A DNA stretch of 64,000 bases, from NCBI RefSeq assembly GCF_020509005.1, contig NC_063016.1, positions 62,001 through 126,000 of the forward strand, written 5' to 3'. The stretch comes from Fulvia fulva. Lineage: Eukaryota; Ascomycota; Dothideomycetes; Mycosphaerellales; Mycosphaerellaceae. Each line of letters begins with the position of its first letter. The stretch's first letter is position 1. Under the pieces are notes generated by a model. It did not search any database and was not told the origin of the DNA. It saw nothing but the letters and a program-made list of their open reading frames with translations. Position numbers and translations under genes: made by a program. Below, in pieces: positions 61,417-64,000 of this stretch.

Positions 61417-64000
61417 ATGTCTGGGAGCGAGAATGGGGCCAACGCTGGCTCGGGGCGGAATATGGAGAATGTGAGTCCTGCTAGGCCCGCGTCGATGGCG
61501 GCGAGGAGTGCGAGTCCGGCGAAGAGGAGTAGGGCGGAGGTGGATTCGGAGGATTCGCAGCAGATGGAGAAGATGCCGGGTAGCTTTGCGAGTGATGTGG
61601 ATATGGCGGGCTTGACGCCGGCGAGCAATGGCCTGGATGCGCAAGACGGCTCGATGACGGCTGGAGAGTCTATGGATACTTCAGCCACGAGCTTTCAGTC
61701 CGGGCAGGAAGCTCCTCCTCCTTACAAAGTCAACGACAACTACACTACCGAAGAGATTGACGAACAGGTCAGCCAGGTGGAAGAGCTTCTCAACAAACCG
61801 CTGGACGAGGGCACTATGGGCGTCGTGATCTCGAATCGGTGGCTGAAGCGAGTAGTCTCAAGAGCATCGAAGAACTTGAAGAGCAGCAACTTTGAGAAGT
61901 CCGATCGCGAGGGCGCTGTTGGGCCGCTGGACAACAGTGACATCGTGCCTGCCGGAGCCTTTGATGCGCCACACCTTCACGATGCGGCCGAGAAGCCTTT
62001 CATCCCTCTGGACCCAGGCCTGACTCTTGGCGAGGACATCGAGGTCTTGCCGTACGATGCTTACGGAGAGATCACGGGCAAGTATGGCTCGGTGTCTGGC
62101 CAGAAGGCGATCATCCGGTATGCGCACAACACGGTCACAGATGCAGAGTCTGTTGCGAAGAATATCATCTACGAGCTCTATCCTCCTCTGATCACGGTGA
62201 GGAAGGTACCTTGGCACGACCCCGATAACAAGGAGCCTGCGAAGTCGACCAATGCTCTCTTGAATATACAAAAGGTCAAGGAGGGGCGAAAGCGTGGCCA
62301 GAACAGTCTCGACGACGCACCGACCCTTGTAGCTTCAAGAACCGAAGGCGTCCAAAACTTCTTACGCAGAGCGAAAGTGGCGGCCGACATTGCCAGCGGC
62401 ACAAAGGTCAAAGTATGGCGAGTGCTCGAGCCAGCACAGACTCAGACCAACGGCTCGGGTGTCGTTACACCTCCCGCGTCAAGGAGTGCTTCACCAACGA
62501 AAGCATCGTCTCCCACCAAGCTCGTTGTCGAGCAAAAGGCTTTTGCCAAAATGGACATTGGAACGCACCTCGAGTTCTGCGATGTCATGAAAGATCTGAC
62601 CCACGACGAGAAGTACACGGGATCAAGCACAATATCATTAGCCGGTCTCGGCGATACTCCCAGCTCTACCATCATTCTTGAAGAGCAAACTCGTGGTCCT
62701 GGAGGTGGAGAGTTCACGTCCGACAACAAGAAGGGGTTCAAGAACATCATAAATAACCTGAACAGAAAGACCAACGGCTCGAAGCCGTCTTCCGCGACTG
62801 CTAGCCGCCGAACAAGTCCAAATCCAGGGATGATGACGCGAGGTCGTATGCGCAAAGATGGTCGTACACGAGGTGTTACTGGGCTTGCAAACCTGGGCAA
62901 TACCTGCTACATGAACTCAGCGCTGCAGTGCATACGAAGTGTGGAGGAGCTTGCGCTGTACTTCTTAAGCAAGAGGTACAAGTCGGAGATCAACAACGAC
63001 AACCCACTTGGTCATCACGGCGCCATGGCGAACGCGTACTACACAGTCCTTGCCGGCATCTATGGCGATAACAGCGGCGGCTCTTACTCTCCACAAGAGT
63101 TCAAGAGGAAGCTTGGGAGCGTTCAGCCGCTCTTCTCGGGATACGGTCAGCAGGACTCGCAGGAGTTCTTGAGTTTCCTTGTCGATGCCCTGCACGAAGA
63201 TCTGAACCGCATCATCAAGAAGCCTTATATCGAGAACCCCGACTCTGACGATGCCAAAGTCCACGACCCTGAATACATTCACGAACTGGGAGAGACGTAT
63301 CGCACAAACCACCAAAAGCGCAACGACTCGATAGCCACTGATCTTTTCGGCGGCTTTTACAAGAACACAATGGAGTGCCCGGACTGCGAGAAAGTTAGTG
63401 TGACTTTCGATCCGTACTCGCTCCTCACTGTACAGCTTCCTATGGATCACGCATTCTCTCACACCATCACATACATACCATTGCGTGGCAAGCCTGTCAA
63501 CCACGAGATTGATATCGATAAGAATTCGACGATCAAGACCCTCAAAGAGAGCATAGCGAAGAAGCACAAGACGGATGCCAGCCGGCTGTGGATGGCTGAA
63601 GTATACTCACATAAGATCTACAAAGTCTTTGCTGATAATAGCACGCTCGCTGAGGCCAACATTGTGGCCAACGATTACATCTTCATGTTCGAGCTTGACG
63701 GCTCGCCGACCAATGCTCCGTCAGGGAAGAAGAGCTACAACAGCTATGGCTCTGCAAAGGATCTCGATGTGGTACCGGCCGAAGGCATGGAGTCCCCTCA
63801 AGCTGACATCGTTGCCGTGCCAATCTTCAGCCGTATGAAGAAGAATAACGGATCTCATGACCAAGTCCTCCACCCTCTTTACATCACGCTGACACGAGAG
63901 GAGACGGAAGATTACGAGATAATCATGAAGAAAGTGCTGCTTGCTGTTGCGAACGTCACCAGCAGACCTATACTCACAGAATTTCATGAGGGCGAAGTGA
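61417..64000 (+). CDS. Ubiquitin-specific protease, Ubp12/USP15-like (3' end outside the window)
   Basis: The frame runs without a stop to the window end, so the gene is partial. 61417 is the first in-frame ATG, but homology-like sequence continues 5' of it. Order of parts: acidic Ser/Pro-rich leader; a DUSP domain (DEQVSQVEELLNKPLDEGTM, VVISNRWLKRVVSRA, later PFIPLDPGLTLGEDIEVLPY); a linker; then the catalytic core. The core begins GVTGLANLGNTCYMNSALQC with the nucleophile Cys (about residue 498 from this start), followed by SGYGQQDSQEFLSFLVDALH and a Cys pair (MECPDCEKVSVTF). An inserted ubiquitin-like part follows (STIKTLKESIAKKHKTDASR). The catalytic His and Asp lie beyond position 64000. 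Ubp12 trims ubiquitin chains from proteins in cytosol and mitochondria surroundings. Confidence 0.9.
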   Translation, partial: MSGSENGANAGSGRNMENVSPARPASMAARSASPAKRSRAEVDSEDSQQMEKMPGSFASDVDMAGLTPASNGLDAQDGSMTAGESMDTSATSFQSGQEAPPPYKVNDNYTTEEIDEQVSQVEELLNKPLDEGTMGVVISNRWLKRVVSRASKNLKSSNFEKSDREGAVGPLDNSDIVPAGAFDAPHLHDAAEKPFIPLDPGLTLGEDIEVLPYDAYGEITGKYGSVSGQKAIIRYAHNTVTDAESVAKNIIYELYPPLITVRKVPWHDPDNKEPAKSTNALLNIQKVKEGRKRGQNSLDDAPTLVASRTEGVQNFLRRAKVAADIASGTKVKVWRVLEPAQTQTNGSGVVTPPASRSASPTKASSPTKLVVEQKAFAKMDIGTHLEFCDVMKDLTHDEKYTGSSTISLAGLGDTPSSTIILEEQTRGPGGGEFTSDNKKGFKNIINNLNRKTNGSKPSSATASRRTSPNPGMMTRGRMRKDGRTRGVTGLANLGNTCYMNSALQCIRSVEELALYFLSKRYKSEINNDNPLGHHGAMANAYYTVLAGIYGDNSGGSYSPQEFKRKLGSVQPLFSGYGQQDSQEFLSFLVDALHEDLNRIIKKPYIENPDSDDAKVHDPEYIHELGETYRTNHQKRNDSIATDLFGGFYKNTMECPDCEKVSVTFDPYSLLTVQLPMDHAFSHTITYIPLRGKPVNHEIDIDKNSTIKTLKESIAKKHKTDASRLWMAEVYSHKIYKVFADNSTLAEANIVANDYIFMFELDGSPTNAPSGKKSYNSYGSAKDLDVVPAEGMESPQADIVAVPIFSRMKKNNGSHDQVLHPLYITLTREETEDYEIIMKKVLLAVANVTSRPILTEFHEGEV

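Overview
The window is nuclear DNA of a filamentous ascomycete, most likely a Dothideomycete close to Mycosphaerella/Cercospora. This is inferred from protein content, from short introns (about 50-126 nt, GT-AG with one GC-AG) and from expanded F-box and BTB families; no marker gene proves the species. Genes are about 1-2 kb apart on both strands. Exon coordinates were worked out by hand from splice sites and reading frames.

Layout. 1-2.4 kb: tandem BTB genes with Cys-rich tails, the first frameshifted near its N-terminus. 2.9-3.7 kb: a four-exon cutinase (-). 4.8-12.1 kb: the GINS subunit Psf3 (-) divergent from the large proteasome activator Blm10 (+). 12.6-13.9 kb: an F-box pseudogene broken in short tandem repeats. 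14.4 kb: a small secreted Cys-rich protein. 16.8-18.9 kb: a Tgl1/Yeh-like steryl ester lipase. 19.2-20.4 kb: an internally deleted pogo/Fot1-type transposon directly upstream of the Pet191/COA5 homologue (20.4-20.9 kb). 21.5-22.3 kb: F-box protein. 23.0-23.9 kb: GH30 glucanase pseudogene. 24.2-25.3 kb: Oma1 protease. 26.1-27.3 kb: a small two-exon gene and a DUF3237-like relic. 28.1-29.4 kb: mRNA capping guanylyltransferase. 30.0-31.8 kb: decayed Zn2Cys6-type regulator. 32.6-33.4 kb: unrecognised, probably broken gene. 34.4-35.7 kb: SNARE Tlg2. 36.2-37.0 kb: calmodulin. 37.4-38.8 kb: second F-box pseudogene. 38.8-39.5 kb: MDP-1-like HAD phosphatase. 41.4-42.0 kb: conserved-looking unknown followed by an in-frame (Asn-Asp)n repeat. 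43.1-46.8 kb: two convergent MFS transporters. 47.8-51.0 kb: tandem F-box-like paralogues. 51.4-51.9 kb: hydrophobin-like secreted protein. 54.9-56.0 kb: large secreted protein. 57.5-60.4 kb: ClC chloride channel. 61.4-64.0 kb: Ubp12-type ubiquitin protease, cut by the window end.

Housekeeping genes (replication, proteasome, capping, SNARE, calmodulin, mitochondrial quality control, COX assembly) are intact. Between them lie accessory genes in several stages of decay (F-box, GH30, Zn2Cys6), often ended by TAG codons or by slippage in short repeats. I see no biosynthetic gene cluster, CRISPR array, rRNA or convincing tRNA, and no clearly new system. The most interesting signals are the transposon sitting in the Pet191 5' region, the repeat-slippage frameshifts, the open (ND)n extension behind a stop codon, the 14-Cys hydrophobin-like protein, and the tandem BTB and F-box families.
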